A stretch of DNA of 64,000 bases. Origin: Gloeophyllum trabeum ATCC 11539 (taxonomy: Eukaryota; Basidiomycota; Agaricomycetes; Gloeophyllales; Gloeophyllaceae). The first letter of the stretch is position 1; every line of letters starts with the position of its first letter. The stretch is taken from the NCBI RefSeq assembly GCF_000344685.1, contig NW_006920415.1, positions 867,555 to 931,554 of the forward strand, written 5' to 3'. Shown here one piece after another: positions 14,531-25,000 of this stretch. Made by a program: the position numbers and the translations under genes. A model generated the notes under the pieces. The model was not told the DNA's origin, searched no databases, and was given only the letters and a program-made list of their open reading frames with translations.

Positions 14531-15562
14531 ATGGACAATAGGCATCATCCTCTGTTCTATTACCCAGACGGGTCTTTGATTATACAGGTTAGTGATACCA
14601 AAGGGTACAAAAATCACTAAAGGTCAATTGAGCTGCAGGTGGGCAAGAACCGTACTCTATACAACATACACCTGGGACTGCTAGCCGACCGCTCTGAGAC
14701 ATTCCGGGCAATGACAGGGCTTCCACCACCAAGGGAGGGGCAAGAAGGAAAATCGGATGACCATCCCATGGTACTTCCTGAGGGTGTCAGTGAACCAGAG
14801 ATGGATAGCTTGCTCGATTACATGTTCAAAGCGTGAGTGGCCTGCACATCAAGATTAACAAGGGCTTACCAAGAATACCTCAGGCGGCATGATGATGGAG
14901 TGAAGCAGGAGGATCTGATAGCTATCCTCAAGCTGTCGACAATGTGGGAGATACAAGATGGTCGCGAATACGCAATCAGGAGGCTACCTGAATTGATCAG
15001 AGGGAACGCACCTCTTCAGTTCTACCTTGCCCGGACTTATGACATTGTGGACTGGGTGGAGCCAGCCTTCAGGGAGCTGTTGAATACACCAATCCAAACA
15101 ATCACAAAAGAAATGGCTCACGAGATCGGTCCTGAGGCATTCTATGTCCTGACTCACACAAGTGCGCAAATATCGGAGCACCGTCTTCTCCTTGCCTTCT
15201 TCCCATCAGATCCTGTTATCAATCCCGTCTGCCCTACTCCAGCCCTGTGCGCTAGCTCATGGACCAAGCAATGGTGGCACGGACTTGCAAAGCATCTCCT
15301 GCATCCAGACAGCACCTTGACCGGAGGACAAGTACTGGGGTTGTTGGAGGCAGCTCGGATTCCAGGGATGTGCATAGGCTGTCAAAAGGTAAACATCGAC
15401 TGGGTACGAGACCAGGGAGTGATGGTACAGGATGAAGCAATGAGGGAGAAAGCGCTCAAGGAGGTGTTACTCTGGTTCATCCCTGAGAAAGTGGGGCCAA
15501 GCGAGCACGACGTGGGGAAGGAAGGAGCGGCGAGTGGAGAGGCTCAGGAGGAACAGGCATAG
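14531..15562 (+). CDS. BTB/POZ domain protein carried by the transposon
   Basis: Three exons (14531-14587, 14639-14832, 14884-15562) sum to 930 nt, giving 309 residues. The N-terminus HHPLFYYPDGSLIIQ, then KNRTLYNIHLGLLADRSETF and PEGVSEPEMDSLLDYMF, follows the fungal BTB/POZ pattern: a D-G-x-hydrophobic strand, H/N-x2-LL-x2-RS and a short linker to the next helix. The C-terminal 200 residues (LIAILKLSTMWEIQDGREYA and ELIRGNAPLQFYLARTYDI) are the all-helical extension usual in basidiomycete BTB proteins. BTB domains dimerise and often recruit cullin-3 or repressors; which applies is unknown. The gene starts 79 bp from the transposase start and runs the opposite way, so they share a promoter. 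It ends 134 bp before the right inverted repeat. Frame and splice sites are intact. Confidence 0.82.
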
Positions 15563-15696
15563 GACACAGCTTGAGAATGTGTATATACATAGATAATTCT
15601 TTGTGCTGGCAAGTGTGTATGCGTGATGCTAATGTGTACGTGCGATGCAATGCATGCGAAGCGGATTATGTGATCAATTGCCATATATGTACTCAT

Positions 15697-15725
15697 TTTT
15701 ATTAAAAGTGCAAACGGACCGTCAT
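15697..15725 (-). repeat. Right terminal inverted repeat of the transposon
   Basis: Perfect reverse complement of 5962-5990, ending ...GGACCGTCAT. The following eight bases (15726-15733) are the right copy of the target duplication. Confidence 0.85.
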
Positions 15726-15733
15726 AATAGCCT
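15726..15733. repeat. Right copy of putative 8-bp target-site duplication
   Basis: AATAGCCT, one mismatch from AAAAGCCT at 5954-5961, directly adjoining the right inverted repeat. Confidence 0.6.
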
Positions 15734-17911
15734 GGGGAAGGAGCGAGTTGCAGGTACACCCAGAGGGAAATTACCCACGTCTTACTAGTCGGTAACAGGT
15801 CCGGATACGGGGCGACGGCCGGTGGTACCAAAGTTCGTCTCCGTGGCTGTCAAAGTTGGGAGGGAGCCACATGCGCGGGGAGTATACGTCCGAACTCAGG
15901 TACAGCTGAATTGCAGCTGCACTTGGACCATTCCTTCCGACCTTTCTCTGTGCGAACCGGAAATTAATTGAGCCTCAAACGAAGTTAGCCCGATCCAGTT
16001 TTCCGCTCTTGACGGCAAGACTACAGTGTATGTCACTAAGAGTCGGCACCTCTGTGGCACCTTAATTATGCCGCCGTAGGCAGCGAGAAAAAAATTTGAA
16101 ACATAAACCTGGTCAAAAGACGCGTAATCCTGCATTTGCATTTTTTTGGGTGCTTACGTAAGCGTTCAAATATGGGGTCACCGAGCGTAACCTCATTTAT
16201 TTGGGAGCCAGCTGCGTCCTGATCACTGAATATGGTTGTATAATACGTAAATGGGGGTCTCCGATGGAATTCCTGCGATAGGGAGTGTCCCACACGTCCA
16301 AAGCAAGTAGTGCCTTCACCCTAACCCTAGCCAGGCACGTGGCTCGGCTACCCTGGCCGTGATTACAAAGCTTCTCTTTATGGTAACTCCGCTTCATCTC
16401 CGACCCAAATTCAAATATGTGAAGGATTAAATTCTTAAAAGTCGGAATTTCGAGAAAATAATCAGATGGCTCGAAAGCTCTCGTGAAAAGGAATCAATTG
16501 GTCTGGTTTTCGGGACCTAAAAGTCGTTTCTCACGATCGTGATAGGATCCGCGGCTCGCCTATTGCCGAGTGGTCGGTTTTGAGCGCCTCACACTATACG
16601 AAAGCAAAACTTGACACTAAGAACGAACCAGGGTCAGCGAAGACAGTTGCATGGTAGATCTGCGCAGGGCGTACGGAAATTTCTTTTCGTTCAACATGAC
16701 GTACACGCTGCATCCAGGGCCAAACCTGCTGAGGACAATCTGTCAACGTCAGCGAAGAGCTCTAACTTGAAGACAGGGTGTGATGGCAGTTCCGAAGCGG
16801 AGCTTTTGGGAGAATGTGGACGGGTCACGCTGTAGATAATCAGCAAAAGATAAGTAGTACATGCCATGCATAGCATTGGCTTTCTGATATAGCGGCGATC
16901 AACACTCACTGGGGTGGTGTCCCATGGATACAGAGTCAATTTTAACATCCGGAAGCGAGCAACACAGAGGGCTATGGCCGTCACGGGTCATCAACAAGGG
17001 GTGCCGGTCGACTTATCAGAGGGGCACTTGGACGTCGGCTTCGCGTGTCTGCACTGCTGCTGGTGGATAACGTTGTCGCAAATTTTGCGACCGAACACAA
17101 GTAAAGGGGGATGTCTTGCCTGTGGTGATCCCCGGTCATCTGAGACTAAACTCGAGCCCTGAGGAAGCCGGGGGATTCACGACCCTCATTGGCAAGACAA
17201 CGCATCGGAGACTGGAGGGGATTTGTTCCTCCGGGTGACTCTGTGCTGTTCTGAGTCCCCAGGATCACGTCAAGGCTCCTAATGTCCACCGTCCAGACGT
17301 ACCGAACCGACGGCGAATGAACAGATCCGAGGATCAACGTACGTACGCTGCATCCGAGTCTTTCATGACTCCAGGAGCTTTGTCCCTCCGACTGGCTCTG
17401 GACATGCTCCGCTCCGAGGTCCCAGGATCATGTTAAACATTCACCGCGCAGAGTCCGAGTTGAAGAAGGCGAAGGTGAACGAGCGCTGGGTCCAAGTATC
17501 AATAATAATAAAACGCCGCATTTTTCATGCTACAGCAGGTAAAGAGCCGACTCGGAAGGGGGCGCAGGGAAGCCTGGCGCGGCTCGTACATACATAGCTC
17601 TAGGGTTTAGATGCAAGCTTGAAAGAAGGATGGCGTGGCACCGCGGAGTCCGCGGAGCTCGTGAGGGGGTTCGGCGACCTTCGGCACTAGGAACCGAATT
17701 TATGAGACACCTGTGGATCGCAATTCCAAGAAAGGGCCGCAAGTTGTACGTGAGCACTTGCTAGTATTACAGAGACACATTTTACAGTAATGATACATCC
17801 AGATACACAAAGACAGGCGAAAATATCGATAGCAAACAAATGAACGACGAAAGCTACGAAAGCGGAACTTCGGGAACTATCTAGATTATGCGCCTTTTCC
17901 TTCTCGCCAGA
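15734..17911. other. Gene-free region right of the transposon
   Basis: About 2.2 kb with only short, featureless open frames. Two diverged direct copies of a ~60-bp segment lie at 17221-17280 and 17381-17444 (TTTGTYCCTCCG..., ...CCCAGGATCAYGT). A CACGTG occurs near 16336. No gene or complete mobile element was recognised. Confidence 0.45.
17221..17444. repeat. Two diverged direct repeats about 160 bp apart
   Basis: Segments 17221-17280 and 17381-17444 share TTTGTYCCTCCG near their start, then TCTG and GCT blocks, and CCCAGGATCA near their end, with several small differences and indels. They look like an old local duplication or two fragments of one degenerate repeat family. Confidence 0.4.
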
Positions 17912-19286
17912 TCAAGTTTCGGAGGCAAGATCTCCTGGCTTCACAGGAACGCTCGCCGCGCTGCCCTCCTGCCGCAAAGTCGGGGCAAACTGCACCAACC
18001 CCTCCCTCCCCTTCTCTCCGACGGCAACAAACCCGACCTTCTTCACCGCCCCCTCATCTTCCCTCGTATCCCCGGTATCTTCCGTCCCCACAGTTCCCCT
18101 CCCAACCGTTTCCTTACCGATCCACGTCGTAGTCGTCGTCCTCCCGCCCCCAGCAAACATCCCGCTAATCCTGCTCCTTAGCCCAGTCGCCGCCTGGCTG
18201 CGCGAACGCGTCTTAAAGTGGATGTCCTCCCCGGTGTCGTCCATTTCCGAATCGCCTGCACCGCCGTCCGCGTGCATGCCGAGCGCGCGGAAGAGCGAGG
18301 TGGCCATGACGGGCAGATTTGCGACGGTCAGCGAGAGGCAGTCCTCGATCGCGGCAATGAGCACGACCTTGGTCCCGCCGACGGCGATGATGTAAGCCGC
18401 GTGCACGAGAGAGACTACCGAGGTTACGACTGGATTAGAGAGTGCCGATGGTTAGTGGGTGATATTAGAAGGATGCGAAGGGAGGGCATACTGGAGGTCG
18501 AGAAAATGACCATGAGGCGCCGACGAAGGCCTTTGCTTTGGATACCCCTGATTAGCCGCAAGGGAAGGAGCATCAGCAACAGGTCGGAAATCACATCCGC
18601 TAGATCAATCGCAGCCGTCAGCCTTCCAACCGGGGACTGCGCACACAACCCGGTACTCACTGACAATCTGGCAGATCGCCACCTGGCTGCCAAGCTCGCA
18701 CTGTGGGCTCTTTACGTCTTTCCAAGCGCGCTTGCTCGGGGGCTCGCAGACCCACATGAGCTGGCAGAAGAAGAAGACGATCGCGAAGATAAATACGCCC
18801 GCGACGTACTTGAGGCGGTGGCGCATGGCGGGGTCGGGGTCGATGCGGATAATGGTGAAGAGGATGGAGAGGCGCGCGGACCATATAATGGTGTAGAAGG
18901 TGACGGCGATGAGGTAGTAGGCGGCGACGCGGCTAGTCTTGGAGAGCTGCGCCGGGTTCTCGACATGCATGAAGATGCCAGCAAATTGAATGAATAGGCT
19001 ACATAAGACGAGAGATTATTAGCAACAGATATTCGCTGTAATGGCCGGTGCGGCGTACTTGATGAGGGCGAAGAAAGCCCAGGCATCGTCCCACCAGTAT
19101 CGGCCCCTACGGATGTAGAGCCGCGCGACAGTCATGAAGATTGCGACGAATCCGCAGACCGCCTGCGTCACTGTGAATCATTGATGATCGTCGTTCAGCG
19201 AAACTGCGCTCTCCGAGAATGTCTGTGGAAGTAGAGAGGAACGTACGTTTGATCTGGACGAGCGGATCCTGCAGGTTGAGCCCCAT
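17912..19286 (-). CDS. Rhodopsin-like 7TM integral membrane protein (SAT4/PTH11-like), copy 1
   Basis: The protein begins MGLNLQDPLVQIKLTQAVCG and runs through several hydrophobic helices: TQAVCGFVAIFMTVARLYI, the GRYWWDDAWAFF loop, INLFIQFAGIFMHVE, AAYYLIAVTFYTIIWSARLS, LKYVAGVFIFAIVFFFCQLM, a C-containing loop around KSPQC, DVISDLLLMLLPLRLIRGI and a last pair ending DCLSLTVANLPVMATSLFRA. The tail of roughly 120 residues is hydrophilic, Ser/Thr/Gly-rich and probably cytoplasmic. The layout resembles fungal SAT4/PTH11 rhodopsin-domain proteins, some of which are surface sensors; the ligand is unknown. A paralogue lies at 34963-36633 on the other strand with the same intron positions, except for one extra intron there. 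Start by homology between the two copies, which share M-G-L-x3-DPLVQIK. Confidence 0.8.
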
Positions 19287-20118
19287 GGCGAACTACGTCC
19301 AAGGCAAACGCAAAGGAGCGTGAAGACGGTGGTGGTGGTGGTGGTGGTACAGAAGAAAGAGCGGCCTGAAGCTCAAGCCTGAGAGCATTGGCGACGTATA
19401 AAGTCAGGAAACTTGGTCTCCGCGTTCATTCCATCAGCAGAGGAAGGAGTTCTTAAAATAGGCCAGTTGGCCAGTGTGGCCCACATGCCTGGCGAGTGGC
19501 GGTGTACATTTATTTAGATCGCATCATGACGATCTCGGCTATCGGCCATCTGCCCAGTCTGCTCCAGTCCTCCTCGGTAACTTCCAGCCAATCCTCGCTC
19601 TGCCCTCACTTCCCTTGTCAATGTACAAACGGCTGAGGTAAAGTCTGCTCTTTGCATCGACGTTCTGCCTAATTACAGTGAAAAGGGACTGAATAAACGC
19701 AAAGGGCTGAAGGCTATAGCTGGATGCTGGGTGCCTTGATTGACAATGTCTAGATGCCTCCGTATTCCATATGTGCCTTGTTCCGCTATGAATGCGAGAA
19801 TCCGGCGCCTGTTTCCTAGAATAGCCTGTTGACTCTCATGCCTCAAAGGCGTCATCAGGCCCTGAAGCTCTGTATACACAGTACTCTATAGCAAAGTCTC
19901 TTGCCCTCCTTATGAATCATGCGAATCATGATGGCAGAACCAGCCTGGCCAACTGCTCCCATTGACATGTGATCTTTCCGTCGAGGTCAGCTTGATAGGG
20001 GCAGCGCCGGACGGAGTAGATCTTCGTGGGTTCACATATCCTGTCCAGCAGGGACGATCCATCATGATTACACAACTTACATTCACATACCGCCGCACCT
20101 CCAATCCCAAGTCCGAAT
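19287..20118. other. Gene-free stretch with a (GGT)7 microsatellite
   Basis: The stretch covers the 5' flank of the 7TM gene and the 3' flank of the F-box gene. A pure GGT run lies at 19328-19348, about 40 bp upstream of the 7TM start. No other feature was seen. Confidence 0.5.
19328..19348 (+). repeat. (GGT)7 microsatellite
   Basis: Seven uninterrupted GGT units about 40 bp upstream of the 7TM copy 1 start codon, therefore probably in its 5' leader or promoter. Confidence 0.9.
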
Positions 20119-22071
20119 TCAGCCCTTAATCCTGCGCGCCTCCCACCGGATCTTATCCCCGTCCCTACTCAGCAAAATAACCTTGCCCGCATTCTCGTCC
20201 CAATGATCCACCCGTCTCAGCTTTGGGCACTTCCCCGTCAGGACGCTTGCGCTCCTGTCGTTCTCCCTAACGCGGCTCCTGTCGGATACGCACAGCGCTG
20301 CCTGGCTGTCGTTACGGTCGTAATCCCCGTTGGAGACTTCGAAGAAGAACCGCGCGCCGTGGAAGGTCGTTAATTCTGTGAGACTGGCGAGGGTCACCGC
20401 CCACTCGGCCTGGGCAAAGAAATCTTGGCATCAGTACAGCTGCACCGTGTTCGTTGGGGGACTCACGGCGTTGGCGTTGGCGGGCGCTGCAAGCCTGTTT
20501 GCGCGCCCAGCGCTAGGCGGGTTTATCTTCTTGCCGATATCTAACCACGTCAAACCAGGGACACACTCCGCCAGCCGTTTAACCTCCTCCAAGTCATTCC
20601 ACCCAGCCAGCTCAAGTCTTCGCACGCTGGCTCCGTACCTCTTCAAGCTGCCCAGGAACTCGCGATCCCCAGGCGTCGCTCCTCCACCCAGCTTGACGCC
20701 CTTGATTGTCTCCAGCGGCCTCGGCGTGTCGCACGGGCACACGAGCACGGAGCTCACCAGCTCCTTGCACGCGCGCACTTCGCGTAAGCGCGGCAAGGAG
20801 TTCGGGGCCAGGGCGAGCTGCGGTTTGCCGTTCCCCTCGAAGGTGATATCGATATGCAGAATTTCGAGGCAGGCATGGGCGGCGAGGAACGCTGAAGCTG
20901 CCGCGAAACCGTGCGCAGAGGAGCAGCGGATGCCGCCAAGGGTCAGGCTTTGCAGGCGCGACCAGCGACCACAGGTGAGGAGATTGTCGGCGAGGGGGGA
21001 GGTGAAGCCGGCACCTTTGGGACGCGCGTAGGCGACTTCTAGGGACTATGCAAGAGTACATTATTTTCAGTTTATAAGTATTCAAGAGCCGCATACCTCC
21101 AGTCGAGGACAACGGTTCAGCATGCTCTGGATTTGCGTCAGGGCCGGGTTCTTGGAGGCGCCGTACGTGTTTCCCGTGGCCTTGAAGGCCGCAGTGCGAA
21201 GCCCCGGGAGCTAAGTAGGAGATAAGGACCTCATTTCTGCATAGCAGCAGCGAGATAGGTATCCTACAACAAGCTGGTCCTTCTCATTCCCACCCTTATC
21301 CTCGTCCAAGTCACCAAATACGAGATTATCGCAGATCGTCACTTGCTGCAGATCAGGGCACTTGAGCAGCAGCGGCCATACCTCCTGCATGGAGATCGGC
21401 GAATGGCCGCACGCCCACACGACGGTCTGCACGCCCGTCATCTGCGCGAGCGCGTTGAGCAGGAACCTGCCATGCTTCTTATGCACCCCCTTCAACTCGT
21501 CGTCCGTCGACTCCAGGTCCGTGTCGCACGTTCTAATCCCCCGCGGGATGAGCTCCCGCCCCGCACCCCCCGCCCGCTCGTCGAGCACCTCGAGCGTCCG
21601 CACGTTCCGCGCCAGCGCACGGTTCACGCAGAGGTGGTTCCACACCCTCACCGCGCTTACCTTGCACCGCACCACGCGGTACTCAAAGTGCCGCGGGAAC
21701 ACGACGTCGCGCAGGCGCGCACACGTCAGCCCCAGCGTGAGCAGATCCCTTTTGGAATGGATGTGCGACGCGATGAGGTCGAGCACCTCCGCTGGCTGGG
21801 TAGAGAGGGCCGGGCGCGCGCCGCAGCCGAGCGCGACGAAGGGCTCGACGATGGCGAGGAGATGCAGCGAGAGCTTGTGCTCGTCATGCGTGAGCTTGTA
21901 CGCGCATCCGCCGACCCGCGAAGGCAGGGAGGAGAGCAGTTTCTGGAGGGTGTGTAGCGCCGCTAAGGGTTCGGTGCGGGGGTAGGACTTGAGGGCGGTG
22001 TCGACCGTCTGGGACGGCGGTCGGCGGCCTGGGACTCTGCCCTTTGCCCCTGGCTTCGTTCTCAAGGACAT
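20119..22071 (-). CDS. F-box-like protein, probably with leucine-rich C-terminal part
   Basis: Read on the minus strand from MSLRTKPGAKGRVPGRRPPS. About 100 residues in, LSTQPAEVLDLIASHIHSKR then DLLTLGLTCARLRDVVFPRH is a clear F-box (P-x-E-hydrophobic-x2-hydrophobic; LTC-x3-R). Later exons carry repeating leucine-spaced segments (WPLLLKCPDLQQVTICDN; VKRLAECVPGLTWLDIG; CPKLRRVDHWDENAGKVIL) as in basidiomycete F-box/LRR-like proteins, which serve as substrate adaptors of SCF ubiquitin ligases. The chosen stop is at 20119. The ATG at 22071 is the first in frame; the open frame continues upstream without another ATG. Introns near 21200, 21050 and 20450 are inferred. Substrate unknown. Confidence 0.7.
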
Positions 22072-22586
22072 TGCTAAGGAGAAGGGGATATGTCCCTCGC
22101 CTGAGGGCGGCGCAGCTATCAGCAACGCTATCAGTTAAAGCTGTGATGATATATTGAAGCTGTGTGATCCTTCCACGGTCCTCGGCGACGACGCGTGCCC
22201 GCGCGCGCTAATCAGAAGCTCGGTCAGTCACAGATCACGTGGTTGTGACATCCGACGTGTCATAATCCTCTGGTTATAAGACTTCACCTAGCTTTGCCTC
22301 TTCCAACATCCCGTCCCCGTTCGGATTTGTTACATGGGTGTTTGAGATTGGAAAATTGCACGTCGGGTCTGCCGCAGCCACAATGCGTACTATTTCAGTG
22401 ACGCGACCCGACTGGCAGCTCAGTGCTGCGGTGACCATTCGCATCTCCGTATGGATAGACAAGGTTTTGAAAGCTGGATCTATGACAATTTCAAAAGTTC
22501 CTCCGTGTCGAAAAGAGGTATATAGAGGTAGCCTATCGAGAAAGACGCCAGGCGCCCAGCTTCCCCTTCACAAGTGATGGGTGTGG
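22072..22586. other. Intergenic region with an upstream CACGTG
   Basis: About 0.5 kb between the F-box gene start and the sirtuin stop. A CACGTG E-box lies at 22236-22241, roughly 165 bp upstream of the F-box start. No gene seen. Confidence 0.45.
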
Positions 22587-23642
22587 TCATTCAACCAGCT
22601 CAGGGAACAATGAAGGGAGAACTGTTTCACAACCGCCGGCGAACACAAAGTCCGCCCGTTCATCCTTCTCACTGGGATCCTTGTTGAACACTGCGACCTT
22701 GCCTCCGTGGCGCTGCACGCGGTAGGCGTACGTCGATGCCGGTCGGACCTAGACACAGAAGGTCTGTAAGCCAGAAGGAGATAGGTACAGTCATGTTACG
22801 CACCGTCGAAGATGTGCCGATCACGAGGCACATATCAGCCTTGTAGATAATGCTGTTGATTTCATCCAAGTGGTACGGCTTCTCTCCGAACCAGACGACG
22901 CCGGGGCGTGCCAGGGCACCGCACGCCGGGCAGCGTGGAAGCTCATCTAACGGGATGTTCACCTCTTTCGAACCAGCATCGTGATAGTCTTTGAAAGATG
23001 CATCAGCCGCGCCAAGGGCAGGGCAAAGAGGGTCCGTGCGGTCTTCGGCGCAGTAGTCGCAGACGGTGCATTTCACGTCAAAGATCCTGCCGTGCATCTC
23101 GAGGATGGAGTTTGGGAAGATGCTACGTTTTCGTGCAGGAGCAGTACCGGAGTCCGCCGTCAGGCGTTCGACAAGCGAATCTAAGGCAGTGACCGATAGC
23201 CGGTCGACGTTTTGCGTGACGAGGTGGAAGGACTTGACTTCCGGAGCGACTTTCCTGATATACAAAGGAACGGACATCTTCGCGATAACTTCATGCGCAG
23301 GATTGGGCTTTGCTTCCAATGCTCTGCGAAATATCTCAGTTTTGACCCTATAATGGAGGGAATTATCTGTACTTGGTCCTACGGTAGTGATAAAATTGCC
23401 AAACTAAAGACGGGTTCTCGCTGAATGCCTCGGGAGTGGCTAGAGCTGTGGCGTCCAAGGAGCGCCACATGCCGCCACCATCACGAAAAGTAGGTATGCC
23501 TTGCGGATTTTCAGTCGCTAGGCTAGTAAGCAAATGAAACATTTTTACCTGAAGCTGCTGAAAGACCAGCCCCTGCAATGACAATAATGTGCTGGCTGGT
23601 GCGAAAGGCGTCACGGAAGGCTTCCACCGAAGAGTTTGGCAT
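22587..23642 (-). CDS. Sirtuin, class III (SIRT5-like NAD-dependent protein deacylase)
   Basis: NAD-dependent lysine deacylase. Exons give [20 protein letters not shown], then the NAD-binding GAGLSAASG joined to [32 protein letters not shown] followed by RR, the TQNVDRL motif, the catalytic His in ILEMHGRIF, two zinc-binding Cys pairs (KCTVCDYC and [17 protein letters not shown]), and GTSSTV joined to [20 protein letters not shown]. The Tyr and Arg in FYHYRR match the pair that reads acidic acyl groups (succinyl, malonyl, glutaryl) in SIRT5, so desuccinylase-type activity is likely. Four to five exons; stop at 22587-22589. There is no obvious long mitochondrial presequence, so location is open. 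A ~30-residue Ser/Ala/Arg-rich insert sits between the TQNVDRL and catalytic-His blocks. Confidence 0.88.
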
Positions 23643-24135
23643 GATTGATATCAGTATGATTCTGCAATCCGGACGTAACTTGATACAACTGAGGTAGTAC
23701 CTATGTACGAGGAGAGAATACGACGAACCCACATCAGCACTTCTGCGAATCCCTGAGGACCTGAGAGTCCTGACAGCAACACGTCAGGACGACTACAAAT
23801 TAGTGCCCCTCCTTTGAGAGGGGTTATGCCAAACCTGCAATACGTCGCACTTTTCGACCAACCGGCAAGTACCGGCGTGCCATGTTTGGCTCCAGTGGCA
23901 CACGGCTACACAGCGCGGACTTAGAATTATCTCGCGTCCCTTGCAGCTAGACCCTGCATCGTCTTAGTTACATATCGAAGTCAAAAATCAGCACTAAATT
24001 TCATCTCAATTCACCACAGCAGCTACATGCTGTGAACTCTTCACTCTGAATCAAGGAACACTCTGCCCTCCGGTAGGCCCTTTGCCGCGCGTTTGCCGAT
24101 ACCCGAAAAGGGCATATTTGGCGCGGACAAACAAC

Positions 24136-24172
24136 GCGCGCGTACGGTTGCCGAGCAGCACCAGGTCTATTT
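24136..24172 (-). repeat. Repeat fragment, copy A (inverted relative to 24964-25000)
   Basis: 37 bp exactly reverse-complementary to 24964-25000. On the minus strand it reads AAATAGACCTGGTGCTGCTC and onward. Similarity continues more weakly for about 40 bp on the side that would encode a peptide ending KIDLVLLGNRTRA. Confidence 0.75.
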
Positions 24173-24963
24173 TCCAAAGTGCATTCGTCAGGGTGTCTGT
24201 CACCTTTACATCCCGCTGCAGGGTCCATGAGTGGCTGTGCGAGGTCTGGTCAGTCCCCTGACTGCATCGCCGGACTCCTTCTCCAGCACAGTTTCTGAGC
24301 ATTTCTCTACTGTGTATGGCCTATGTATGACTTGCTAAAGTATAAGAAACAGCTACAGAATACAGAAAGTGTGCACAACTGCTCTAGAGAGCGCTTGAGG
24401 CGTAGAGCAAGTATCATGGGGGTCCCGGTGATACTCCGGGAAGTCCAGGAACATCCGTAGCCGGGAACTGAAGAGCTTCTCGATTCTCTCAAGCGAGATC
24501 TATGGTGACACTTGATCTGGATCTGTACTTGTCGTAACTTGTCAGTGAGTCCCAATCCTTTAGCAATAGCATATTATACCATACTACTCTGGTGCACTAC
24601 TGTATTATTGTACTTTAATTTTGCTAGAATTTGCAACTTCTACAGGTCCGACTTTCGTGAACTCCCGAAGGCGCCGGACTCGGGGTGCGGGTCAATGGAC
24701 TTCAGCTCGCCCAGCAAGTGCAACCGGCACGCAGAAACTTGGATCTCGGATAGTAAGAGTCCTTCAACAATACAGCAGCAAACTTAATTACTGGCTTCAG
24801 TCTTCTATCACTGCTCTTGACCCGGAGCACAGCTGGAGGGCGAATTCAAGTAGGCATGAGGAGCTGCGAAAGGAGGGTCTCCGGGTCCCACACCGCCGAG
24901 ATCAGTATTGTATTTCCGGGGTCCGGATACGTAAGATCGTGCACTTGAGCAATGGCATTCGCG

Positions 24964-25000
24964 AAATAGACCTGGTGCTGCTCGGCAACCGTACGCGCGC
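24964..25000 (+). repeat. Repeat fragment, copy B
   Basis: Plus-strand partner of 24136-24172. In the same phase it would encode EIDLVLLGNRTRA. The shared peptide in two otherwise diverged copies suggests pieces of a formerly coding repetitive element rather than a simple hairpin. Confidence 0.75.

Larger units (their letters stand above)
5962..15725. mobile_element. DNA transposon (~9.8 kb) carrying a TET/JBP dioxygenase and an IS3-like DDE transposase
   Basis: The unit is bounded by perfect 29-bp inverted repeats (ATGACGG...CCGTCAT) and flanked by 8-bp near-identical direct repeats. Inside, in order, are a zinc-chelating hypothetical (minus, 6233-7975), a non-coding interior with a hairpin and a tandem duplication (7976-10352), the TET/JBP gene (plus, to 12436), the transposase (minus, 12456-14451) and a BTB/POZ gene (plus, 14531-15562). 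Every one of the four genes splices into a continuous frame by GT-AG introns with exon sums divisible by three, which suggests a recent or functional insertion. The transposase has a complete DDE triad. The link between cargo and transposase is inferred from shared termini. KDZ-type transposases, the published partners of fungal TET/JBP genes, were not seen. Confidence 0.82.

Noticed and set aside
16316..16345. CCCTAACCCTAGCC run resembling telomere repeat
   Set aside because: Less than two and a half units, in the interior of a gene-bearing region; chance or a trace interstitial repeat.
18218..18997. 259-codon open frame on the plus strand
   Set aside because: Antisense to 7TM copy 1; its acidic composition mirrors the real hydrophobic helices.
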